From an uncultured Christensenella sp. (lineage in GTDB: Bacteria > Bacillota > Clostridia > Christensenellales > Borkfalkiaceae), in NCBI GenBank assembly GCA_910586065.1, contig CAJUGI010000001.1, positions 310,001-374,000 of the forward strand: a DNA stretch of 64,000 bases. The letters are read 5' to 3'. This document shows positions 23,334 to 30,326 of the stretch, piece after piece (the stretch's first letter is position 1; the number at the start of each line of letters is the position of its first letter). The notes beneath the pieces are model-generated. The model searched no databases and was not told where the DNA came from. It was given only the letters and a program-made list of their open reading frames with translations. Made by a program: the position numbers and the translations under genes.

Positions 23334-24323
23334 TTGAAAATTTCAGTTTTAGGCTGCGGCCGCTGGGGTTCGTTTATCGCATGGTATCAGGCAACTCAGC
23401 TTAAAAATCAGGTTATCAGCTGGGGACCGCAGGGCGATTATTCTTACGAAATTTTGAAAAACACGGGCAAAAACGATTACGTTACGCTCGATAAATCCAT
23501 TACGCTTACGTGCGATTTGAAGTACGCCGTAACCGAAAGCGATGTCATTATAATTTCGATATCCTCGCAGGGGTTGCGCGGCTTTATGAAAAAAATAACC
23601 GCGCACCCCGTAAAGGATAAAATTTTCGTGCTGTGTATGAAGGGCATCGAAACGCATACCGGCAAACGGCTTTCGGAAATTTTAATTGAAAGCGGGATAG
23701 AAAAGGACAAAATCGCCGTTTGGGTAGGTCCGGGGCACATTCAGGCTTTTACGCAGGGCATTCCCAACTGTATGGTAATAGACAGTTACAACCAAGAACT
23801 CACGCGCTATATCGCCGATAATTTCAAGAGCAACTTAATCCGCTTTTATTACGGCAACGACATAATAGGCACCGAATTCGGCGCGGCGGCAAAAAACGTT
23901 TTGGGTATTGCCGCGGGCGTGCTGGACGGAAGCGGCTACGTAAGTTTAAAGGGTCCTTTAATGGCGCGAGGCGCATACGAAGTGGGCAAATTAATTCAAG
24001 CAATGGGCGGAAAATTTTCCTCCGCTTACGGTCTGGCGCATTTGGGCGATTACGAAACCACACTGTTTTCGGAATATTCCCACAACCGCCGCTACGGCGA
24101 GATGATGTCGCAGGGGCACAAGTTTGACAAGCTCGCCGAAGGCGTTATGACGGCAAAGGCAATGAAGGAGCTTGGCGACAAATATAAAATCGAACTGCCG
24201 ATAACCAATGCGGTTTACGAAGCGTGCTTTCTTTCCAACCCGTTTGAGAGCGGCGACGGCGCAAACAGCTGTATGCAGATAATTTTAAAACTCTTCGACA
24301 GGGAAACTAAAAGCGAATTTTAA
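23334..24323 (+). CDS. gpsA: NAD(P)H-dependent glycerol-3-phosphate dehydrogenase
   Basis: A 329-residue cytosolic enzyme that reduces dihydroxyacetone phosphate for phospholipid synthesis. It starts with the Rossmann loop VLGCGRWGSFIAW (family GxGxWG), has VGPGHIQAFTQGIPN and the substrate/catalytic region GTEFGAAAKNVLGIAAGVLDGSGY, and ends with a typical AHLGDYETTLFS segment. The start is TTG at 23334, preceded by CGGGGGTC. Its leader matches those of clpC (9341) and the gene at 59291 in a CAACATAT-CGGGGGT block. The next gene begins 2 bases after the stop. Confidence 0.88.
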   Translation: MKISVLGCGRWGSFIAWYQATQLKNQVISWGPQGDYSYEILKNTGKNDYVTLDKSITLTCDLKYAVTESDVIIISISSQGLRGFMKKITAHPVKDKIFVLCMKGIETHTGKRLSEILIESGIEKDKIAVWVGPGHIQAFTQGIPNCMVIDSYNQELTRYIADNFKSNLIRFYYGNDIIGTEFGAAAKNVLGIAAGVLDGSGYVSLKGPLMARGAYEVGKLIQAMGGKFSSAYGLAHLGDYETTLFSEYSHNRRYGEMMSQGHKFDKLAEGVMTAKAMKELGDKYKIELPITNAVYEACFLSNPFESGDGANSCMQIILKLFDRETKSEF

Positions 24324-24325
24324 AG

Positions 24326-25177
24326 ATGCACGGCAAAAAAATTTATATACTGTTTGCTATTTTGGGAATGGCGGTGTTAATCGTCTGCTTTGTCGTCGGC
24401 GCGCTCAACCAACTTGACTGGCTCATTTTAACGGGCTTCGGCGTATGCGCTGCCGATTTTATTATCGTGGGAGCAATTTATAGCGTTAAGTTTATCCGCG
24501 GGCTCAACGCGGAATTAAAGGAAAACGCCCAAAAAGAGCGCACTCCCGAAACGGAACCGGAACTTCTTGACAGAATAAATTCGTCAACCGATAAAGAAGA
24601 GAGCTTAAAGGCGCAGGCTGTGTATTACTCCGGCGGCGCGGAAAACGCAGGCGAATTAATTGCCTCTGCATTCGGCTTTACCAAAGAAGGTAAAGAGGCT
24701 TTTAAAAAAGCTTCAACAGGTGAAAAGGCAAAAGTAATAATTCTATTCGTGTGGTTTGGAATTACGCTTTTAACTTTTTTCGTTGGCATAACTCTTTCAA
24801 ACCTCAAAATTCAGCCCGCAGGATTTATAACTATGGGAGTCGGCGGCGGGTCGTTCTTTTTAACTATAATCGGCGCGGTGACATATAGCTTAATCGAGCG
24901 CCGCATATATTTTAACTCAAAGCCGCCGAAAATGACGGCGCCGTCCAAGAGAAAAATAAGAATGGGTGTTGTTAAACGCTGTGAAATTCACAGTCAGCAC
25001 AAGGCAGGCGGCCGCACGCCGCGGATAAGCGGCACCCTATACCAAATCTGGGTATGGACATCGGATAAAGAACCGCTTGTCCGTTTGATTTGTTCTAAAA
25101 GGTACCAAAAATATGATAGAGTCAGGTTTTACGAAGGTCGCGGATTGCGAATAAAACGCAGAATTATTGAAGAGTAA
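24326..25177 (+). CDS. Hypothetical membrane protein following gpsA
   Basis: A 283-residue protein with two N-terminal membrane helices (about 5-27 and 33-55), a charged linker with an AENAGELIASAFGFTKEGKEAFKKA segment, two more helices (about 132-155 and 163-190), and a basic cytoplasmic C-terminal domain of about 85 residues. No known family was recognised. It begins 2 bases after gpsA and has no ribosome site of its own, so it is probably translated by coupling to gpsA. A terminator follows. Confidence 0.7.
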   Translation: MHGKKIYILFAILGMAVLIVCFVVGALNQLDWLILTGFGVCAADFIIVGAIYSVKFIRGLNAELKENAQKERTPETEPELLDRINSSTDKEESLKAQAVYYSGGAENAGELIASAFGFTKEGKEAFKKASTGEKAKVIILFVWFGITLLTFFVGITLSNLKIQPAGFITMGVGGGSFFLTIIGAVTYSLIERRIYFNSKPPKMTAPSKRKIRMGVVKRCEIHSQHKAGGRTPRISGTLYQIWVWTSDKEPLVRLICSKRYQKYDRVRFYEGRGLRIKRRIIEE

Positions 25178-25236
25178 ATTTCAGTTAAAAATTAAACGTA
25201 ACTCACATTATTATAAAAATTTGATTTCAAGGTTTA

Positions 25237-25267
25237 AATACGGTTGCTTTTTGTCGGCAACCGTATT
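25237..25267 (+). terminator. Terminator ahead of typA
   Basis: An 11-bp perfect stem (25237-25247 with 25257-25267) is followed by an AAAATTTTAT stretch. The T run is short, so strength is uncertain. Confidence 0.5.
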
Positions 25268-25306
25268 AAAATTTTATAGTAAATTTTAAAAGGACAAACA
25301 TATTCG

Positions 25307-27139
25307 ATGTTAAGAGAAGATTTAAGAAACGTGGCGATAATCGCGCACGTTGACCACGGCAAGACGACGCTTGTGGACGCAATGTTAAAACAGAGCCACA
25401 CCTTCCGCGATAACCAGTCGGTTGAAGAGCGTGTAATGGATTCGGGCGATTTGGAAAGAGAGAGGGGCATAACCATTCTCGCAAAAAATACGTCGTTGCA
25501 TTACAACGGCGTTAAGGTGAACGTTGTGGATACTCCGGGACACGCGGATTTTTCGGGAGAGGTTGAACGCGTAATGATGATGGTAAGCGGCGTTCTCGTT
25601 TTGGTGGACGCGGCGGAAGGTCCTATGCCGCAGACGCGTTTCGTCGTTCAGAAGGCGCTTGAAATGGGACACAAGCTGATAATCGTCGTCAATAAAATCG
25701 ACCGTCCGGACGCGCGATTAAACGAAGTTCAGGACGAAATTTTAGAGCTTTTATTAGAGCTTGACGCAACTGACGACCAGCTTATGAGCCCAGTGGTTTG
25801 GTGCTCCGGCAGGGACGGCACGGCAACTTTGGACTTGAACACGCCCGGCAAGGATTTAACGCCGTTGTTTCAGACGATAATAGACCATATTCCGCCAATG
25901 GAAGTGGACGCCGCGGGCGCGGGGCAAGTGCTCGTTTCGTCAATTGACTATAACGACTACGTCGGCAGAATAGGTATAGGCAGAATAGAGCGCGGCTCGA
26001 TTAGGCAGGGGCAGGGCGTGGTTGTTTGCAATTATAACAACGTACAGCTCCGCGAAAACGGAAAAATCGTCAATTTGTATCAAATAGAGGGTTTAAACCG
26101 CGTTCCTTGCGAAAGTGCGCAAGCGGGCGACATTGTTTGCTTTTCGGGGCTTGAAAAAATAAATATAGGCGACACGGTGTGTTCGCCCGAAAACGTTGAA
26201 GCGCACAAGTTCGTTAAAATAACCGAACCTACGGTTGAAATGACTTTTTCCGTCAACGATTCGCCTTTTGCCGGCAAAGAGGGCAAAATGGTCACGACAC
26301 GACATCTGCGCGACAGACTTTTTAAAGAGCTTTTAAAGGACGTTTCGCTCCGCGTTGAGGAAACCGGCTCGGCGGACAGCTACCGCGTTTGCGGCAGAGG
26401 GGAAATGCACCTTTCGATTTTAATCGAAAATATGCGCCGCGAGGGTTACGAATTTCAGGTTTCCACGCCACGCGTAATGTATAAAGAAATCGACGGCGTA
26501 AAGCACGAGCCTATGGAAAAGTTGATTGTTGACGTTCCCGACGACGCGACGGGCGCGGTTTTCCAGAGTATGGGTAACCGCAAGGGCGAGCTGTTGCATA
26601 TGAGCGCAATCGGAACGCGTACGAGATTGGAATTTATTATACCCGCGCGCGGCTTGTTCGGTTATAAGTCCGAATTTTTAACCTCTACAAAGGGCGAGGG
26701 CGTTATGAACAGCGTGTTCTTCGAATACCAGCCGTTCAAGGGTGAGCTTTCACGACGCAGTACGGGTTCTTTAATCGCCTTCGAAACGGGCGAAGCGGTA
26801 ACTTACGGGCTTTTTAACGCGCAGGGCAGAGGAACTCTTTTTATCGGCGCCGGTACGCCCGTATACGAGGGAATGGTAATCGGTGAAAGCCCCAAGAGCG
26901 AGGACATTAACGTAAACGTATGTAAGACAAAGCACCTTACGAACACACGTTCTTCGGCTTCGGACGACGCTTTAAGGCTAATTACGCCAAAGAAAATGAG
27001 TTTGGAAGAGTGTCTTGAATTTATCGGCGACGACGAACTTTTAGAGGTCACCCCCAAGAGCATACGAATAAGAAAGCGGATTTTAAACAGCGAATTAAGG
27101 GCGAAAGCTAACGCTAAACTCAAAAAAGGTCTTTCTTAA
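25307..27139 (+). CDS. typA: Ribosome-associated GTPase TypA/BipA
   Basis: A 610-residue translational GTPase resembling EF-G. G1 is AHVDHGKTT, G2 is RGITI (in ERGITILAKN), G3 is DTPGHADF and G4 is NKIDR. After the G domain come beta-barrel domain II, two EF-G-like domains (GRGEMHLSILIENMRREGYEF) and the C-terminal domain specific to BipA. It is thought to help 50S assembly under stress. The ribosome site is AAAGGAC; the preceding AAACATATTCG resembles the block found ahead of clpC and gpsA. Confidence 0.95.
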   Translation: MLREDLRNVAIIAHVDHGKTTLVDAMLKQSHTFRDNQSVEERVMDSGDLERERGITILAKNTSLHYNGVKVNVVDTPGHADFSGEVERVMMMVSGVLVLVDAAEGPMPQTRFVVQKALEMGHKLIIVVNKIDRPDARLNEVQDEILELLLELDATDDQLMSPVVWCSGRDGTATLDLNTPGKDLTPLFQTIIDHIPPMEVDAAGAGQVLVSSIDYNDYVGRIGIGRIERGSIRQGQGVVVCNYNNVQLRENGKIVNLYQIEGLNRVPCESAQAGDIVCFSGLEKINIGDTVCSPENVEAHKFVKITEPTVEMTFSVNDSPFAGKEGKMVTTRHLRDRLFKELLKDVSLRVEETGSADSYRVCGRGEMHLSILIENMRREGYEFQVSTPRVMYKEIDGVKHEPMEKLIVDVPDDATGAVFQSMGNRKGELLHMSAIGTRTRLEFIIPARGLFGYKSEFLTSTKGEGVMNSVFFEYQPFKGELSRRSTGSLIAFETGEAVTYGLFNAQGRGTLFIGAGTPVYEGMVIGESPKSEDINVNVCKTKHLTNTRSSASDDALRLITPKKMSLEECLEFIGDDELLEVTPKSIRIRKRILNSELRAKANAKLKKGLS

Positions 27140-27249
27140 AACACATATAAGCTACGCATAACTTTGTTGTGCCTGCTTTTCTGAGTTTTGTGTAATCGTA
27201 ATTGCTCCCGCAATCCGGCATATTGTTGATTATAAAAACATATAAATAT

Positions 27250-27277
27250 ACCACTCAAACGAGTGGTATTTTTTTAT
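27250..27277 (+). terminator. Terminator between typA and yabP
   Basis: A stem ACCACTC/GAGTGGT is followed by seven T residues. The rest of the gap (27140-27249) shows no gene. Confidence 0.75.
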
Positions 27278-27288
27278 TGAGGTGAAGT

Positions 27289-27540
27289 ATGGAAGAGGGG
27301 CACAGTCTTAATATCGAACAGTGTAAAAAGATTTCGGCTACGGCAATATCAAGCGTGGACAGCTTTTCGCAACATCAGATTGTTTTAAGTTATTCCGGCG
27401 GCAGAATAGTGGTTGCGGGCAGTGGAATGAAGATAGTCAATTTTTCAAAAACAAGCGGCTCTTTTGCCGCAACGGGCACAATAACTGGCGTAAAATATCT
27501 TGCCGCCGGCGGTTCCTTAAAACAAAAACTTTTTAAGTAG
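27289..27540 (+). CDS. yabP: Sporulation protein YabP
   Basis: An 83-residue protein of the YabP/YqfC family: internal pattern ISSVDSFSQHQIVLSYSGGRIVVAGSGMKIVNFSKTSGSFAATGTITGVKYL, with repeated short strands. YabP is made in the mother cell and is needed, with YabQ, for the spore cortex in B. subtilis. The family is about 100 residues. Its ribosome site is GAGGTGA. The yabP-yabQ-divIC order here is the conserved sporulation/division cluster. Confidence 0.85.
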   Translation: MEEGHSLNIEQCKKISATAISSVDSFSQHQIVLSYSGGRIVVAGSGMKIVNFSKTSGSFAATGTITGVKYLAAGGSLKQKLFK

Positions 27541-27570
27541 GGGATATTCAAGTCTATGTTTGTTAAAATT

Positions 27571-27733
27571 AATAAACGGCGCAAGCAAAAACCCGCTTGC
27601 GGACCCCGTAGTCCGGGTAGGGCGAATGCCTGTAAATTATATAACTGTTTGCTAATTAATTTGCGGGCAGAGGGCGAGTAGATATTAAAATCACGGCAAG
27701 TCGCAGCCGCGGAACAGGCGGGATTTGCGTGAG
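27571..27733 (+). ncRNA. Intergenic RNA-like element, copy B (ahead of yabQ)
   Basis: The gap between yabP and yabQ (about 200 bases) does not code. It has a GCAAGC/GCTTGC hairpin, CGGAC/GTCCG, then a 13-bp stem TGCCTGTAAATTA/TAATTTGCGGGCA with two G-U pairs, and a final block (AAAATCACGG onward, from 27687) in which TCACG-G-CAA can pair with TTGCGTGA. The block ends in GAGG seven bases before the yabQ ATG, so its pairing could hide the ribosome site. Order and the final block match copy A at 22552-22700. A ribosome-site-controlling or otherwise cis-acting RNA is inferred. Confidence 0.45.
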
Positions 27734-27740
27734 GTAGATA

Positions 27741-28241
27741 ATGCAAATTTTTATTTTTATCATATGTATGTTCTGCGGGATACTAAGCGGAATAGTTTAC
27801 GACGTTTTATACGTTGCGCGGTGTTTTGTGTGCGGCACGGATAAATCCGCTTATACCGTAAAAGACAAAATCTTTTTAATAGCCGCGGACGTTTTGTATT
27901 GTCTGGTATTTGCGGCGGGTTTTGTGTTTGTTTCGGTTATGTTCGATTTTTCATCTCTTAGGTTATATATGCTTTTGGGGTGTCTTGCCGGCGCTTTCGT
28001 TTATTTAAAAAGTTTTCACATAATCGTTGCATTTTTGATAAATAAAGCTTATAATAAATTTACGAAGTTTAAGGAGAAACACGTTGAAAAGCGAAAAAAG
28101 AACCCGCATGTTTGCCGCGGTGACGGTAAACGTCATACTTTTAATCTTCATTCTCGCCGCAGTGGTAATTTATCAGCTCGCGGTAATCATAGACGCTACG
28201 CGCCAAAAGGCGCAAATTCAAACAGAAATAGCGCGTCTTGA
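27741..28241 (+). CDS. yabQ: Spore cortex protein YabQ with an abnormal overlapping C terminus
   Basis: A membrane protein of 166 residues; roughly the first 112 (IFIFIICMFCGILSGIVYDVLYVAR, then two more helices and a basic stretch ending FKEKHVEKRKK) fit YabQ, which is needed for cortex formation. The last 53 codons overlap the start of the divIC-like gene (28084) in another frame and read like random translation of it. A normal yabQ should stop near 28080-28120, so the stop was probably lost by mutation or a small indel. Function may survive because the tail follows the membrane part. Confidence 0.7.
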   Translation: MQIFIFIICMFCGILSGIVYDVLYVARCFVCGTDKSAYTVKDKIFLIAADVLYCLVFAAGFVFVSVMFDFSSLRLYMLLGCLAGAFVYLKSFHIIVAFLINKAYNKFTKFKEKHVEKRKKNPHVCRGDGKRHTFNLHSRRSGNLSARGNHRRYAPKGANSNRNSAS

Positions 28242-28374
28242 AGAGGAAATAGGAAATAAAAAGGGCGAACTTGATTTTTATCAGTCTTTGGAACTTTTAG
28301 AAGACGAGCAGTATAAAGCGTATCTTTTGTCGCTTGCTCTTCAGAACGGTTACAGATTCCCCGACGGCAAATGA
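28084..28374 (+). CDS. divIC: DivIC/FtsL-type septum formation protein
   Basis: A 96-residue bitopic membrane protein: short basic N terminus, one helix (VTVNVILLIFILAAVVIYQLAVI), then a coiled coil with heptads (KAQIQTEIARLEEEIGNKKGELDFYQSLELLEDEQY) and a short tail. Such proteins join the FtsQ-FtsL-DivIC division complex. The start is TTG at 28084 with a strong AAGGAGAAA site. The conserved position after yabQ supports DivIC. Its first 158 bases overlap the extended yabQ frame. Confidence 0.75.
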   Translation: MKSEKRTRMFAAVTVNVILLIFILAAVVIYQLAVIIDATRQKAQIQTEIARLEEEIGNKKGELDFYQSLELLEDEQYKAYLLSLALQNGYRFPDGK

Positions 28375-28389
28375 TTTTAAAATAAACGT

Positions 28390-29256
28390 ATGAAGATTTT
28401 TGCAATAGATATCGGTTCGAATTCCGTCCGCCTTGCCTGTATTGCGGACGGAAAAACTTTATACAAGCGGCTGAAAACCACGCGGCTCGGCGAAGGGCTT
28501 TCGCAAACCGGGAAAATTTCGCAACAGGCAATCGAGCGCACCGCAAGTGCAGTAAGCGATTTTATCGGGTTTGCAAAAAACGAGGGCGCGGACAGGCTTT
28601 TCGCCTTTGCGACAGCCGCGGTGCGTTCGGCGGAAAACGGCGCGGATTTTACTGCACGCGTTAAAGAACTTTGCGGTGTGACCGTGGACGTTATTTCGGG
28701 CGAGGAAGAGGCGAATTGCGGCATTTTGGGCGCTTTACAGGGCGGCGACGGCGGAATAATCGACGTCGGCGGAGCGAGCACTGAGGTAACCGTGCAGTCT
28801 GGCGGAAAAACGCTGTATTCAAAGAGCCTTGATTTGGGCGCCGTTCGTCTTTTCGACCTCGCGGGGCGCGACAAGGCAAGGCTTGAAAAGGTTATCGAAG
28901 AAAAAATAACGAACTACGGCGATTTTTGTGCAACGCAATTCAATATGTACGCAATAGGCGGCACGGCCACAACGCTTGCTTCCGTAAAGCACGGCTTAAA
29001 GGTTTACGACCCTGCAATTACACACGGTACGGTTTTAACGCAAAACGAAGTAAAGGAGCTTGCCGCAAAATTTTTGCGGCTTTCCGTTGAAGAGGTGCGG
29101 GCGCTAAACGGAATGGAGCCGCGCCGTGCCGACGTAATCGGCGGCGGATGTTTGCTTTTGTACAACATTATGAAACGTTTTGGTATAAACGATATAACCG
29201 TTTCCGAAAGCGATAATTTAGAGGGTTACGTCCTGTTAAAGGAGGGCGTGCTATGA
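28390..29256 (+). CDS. ppx: Ppx/GppA-type exopolyphosphatase
   Basis: A 288-residue actin-like-fold phosphatase acting on polyphosphate or pppGpp. It has FAIDIGSNSVRLA (phosphate-1 motif), ATAAVRSAENG, ISGEEEANCGILGAL, a phosphate-2 motif IIDVGGASTEV and a late GGTATTLASV. The length fits the single-domain form (about 300). Which phosphate compound it prefers cannot be told from sequence. No clear ribosome site precedes the ATG. It overlaps the next gene by 4 bases (ATGA). Confidence 0.85.
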   Translation: MKIFAIDIGSNSVRLACIADGKTLYKRLKTTRLGEGLSQTGKISQQAIERTASAVSDFIGFAKNEGADRLFAFATAAVRSAENGADFTARVKELCGVTVDVISGEEEANCGILGALQGGDGGIIDVGGASTEVTVQSGGKTLYSKSLDLGAVRLFDLAGRDKARLEKVIEEKITNYGDFCATQFNMYAIGGTATTLASVKHGLKVYDPAITHGTVLTQNEVKELAAKFLRLSVEEVRALNGMEPRRADVIGGGCLLLYNIMKRFGINDITVSESDNLEGYVLLKEGVL

Positions 29257-29969
29257 AATGGCGGGATTATATTTTTCCGGTTTTCGGCTATGTAATATGG
29301 CTTGTCGGTTGTTGCCTGCGCTGTCCGCAGGTTTATGGCTGGTGGACTGCGGCAATCATAGCGGGTGCGGTGCTGGCTTTCCCTTTGTCTGTGGTTTTAC
29401 ATGAATTCGGGCATATGCTTTTCGGTGCATTGGTTAAAATAAAAGCCGTGCCGTCGTTTAAAATATTTGGTTCCTCAAGCTGTAAAATAATACCCAAAAC
29501 AGATAAAAGTCTAAAACAACGCATTGTTTTTACCGCGTTGGGCGGACTGATAGTTAATTTTGCCTTAGTTGTCTTTAGTATAATCGCAATGATTGACGCT
29601 GTTGGGTTGCCGTTCTGGGCTTCCGTATTTTTCCCTTCGTGCTGGTATCTTACAGCGTTAAACGCTTTGCCGTATACTTACGGCGAGGGTAAAACGGACG
29701 TAGCCGTTATATGTGAGTTGGTTCAGGACGAGCCGTCATCAAAGGTTATGCTTGCGGTATTAACCGTTCAAGCCCGTGTTTTAAACGGAACTCCTATTGA
29801 ACAAATCGATAAAGAACTGTTGTTCGGCGTTCCGCAAATTCAAGAGGACGACCCCGCTTTTATATCGCTGACCGAACTTAGGTATGAGTATTTCAAAGCC
29901 AAAGGCGAAGAGGAGCAAGCGGAAAAATTCAAAACACGATTTGAAGAATTAAAAAAAGAATATATGTAA
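29253..29969 (+). CDS. Site-2-type (M50) membrane metalloprotease
   Basis: A 238-residue membrane protein with the zinc-binding HEFGH motif (SVVLHEFGHMLFGAL) about residue 50 and a second motif, GLIVNFALVVF then LNALPYTYGEGKTDVAV, that supplies the third zinc ligand Asp in family M50. It has four or five helices and a soluble C-terminal region of about 85 residues with a Glu/Lys-rich helix. M50 proteases such as SpoIVFB and RseP cut membrane-bound regulators. The substrate here is unknown; a sporulation sigma pathway is possible but not shown. It is coupled to ppx. Confidence 0.75.
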   Translation: MKWRDYIFPVFGYVIWLVGCCLRCPQVYGWWTAAIIAGAVLAFPLSVVLHEFGHMLFGALVKIKAVPSFKIFGSSSCKIIPKTDKSLKQRIVFTALGGLIVNFALVVFSIIAMIDAVGLPFWASVFFPSCWYLTALNALPYTYGEGKTDVAVICELVQDEPSSKVMLAVLTVQARVLNGTPIEQIDKELLFGVPQIQEDDPAFISLTELRYEYFKAKGEEEQAEKFKTRFEELKKEYM

Positions 29970-29980
29970 AAAATAAGCCG

Positions 29981-30016
29981 ACGGCGCGGTTGCTTTTGCA
30001 ACCGCGCCGTTTTTTA
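29981..30016. terminator. Bidirectional terminator
   Basis: A 13-bp perfect GC stem with a 4-base loop is followed by TTTTTT, between the M50 gene and the leftward small zinc protein. Confidence 0.8.
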
Positions 30017-30044
30017 GTAATTCTAAGCGTAAGTAGAGAGTTCG

Positions 30045-30200
30045 TCAGTTAATTTTATAGAGACGTCCAAAGCAGTGTGGGCATAGCCAATGCTCCATTT
30101 TTGCGCGCGCTTTGCACACGTGGTTTCCGCAATCTCCGCACTCTAAAAAATTATTGATATCGAATGTTTTAAAAGTGTTTCCGCACTTGAATTTTTCCAT
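30045..30200 (-). CDS. Very small putative zinc-ribbon protein
   Basis: A 51-codon frame on the minus strand starting at ATG 30200. The protein has cysteines in pairs: CGDCGNHVC around residues 21-29 and CPHC at 40-43 (LCPHCFGRL), a spacing like a treble-clef or zinc-ribbon fold, plus basic residues (KARAK). It is too short to rank among long frames but the cysteine pattern and absence of a competing gene support it. It has no good ribosome site and ends 29 bases before a bidirectional terminator. Function unknown. Confidence 0.45.
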   Translation of the reverse strand: MEKFKCGNTFKTFDINNFLECGDCGNHVCKARAKMEHWLCPHCFGRLYKIN

Positions 30201-30261
30201 AAAAAAATTATGTGAAAAATGAAAAATTTAATGCGAAATTTTCAATAATTTCTTCAAACAC

Positions 30262-30290
30262 TTTACTTCGATTATATAATATGGTATAAT
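30262..30290 (+). promoter_or_regulatory. Promoter of gyrB-gyrA
   Basis: TTTACT (30262-30267), 17-base spacer, TATAAT (30285-30290), 37 bases before the gyrB start. Confidence 0.7.
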
Positions 30291-30326
30291 AAACCAAATG
30301 AAAAAATTTTTCAGAGAGGTGACAAT

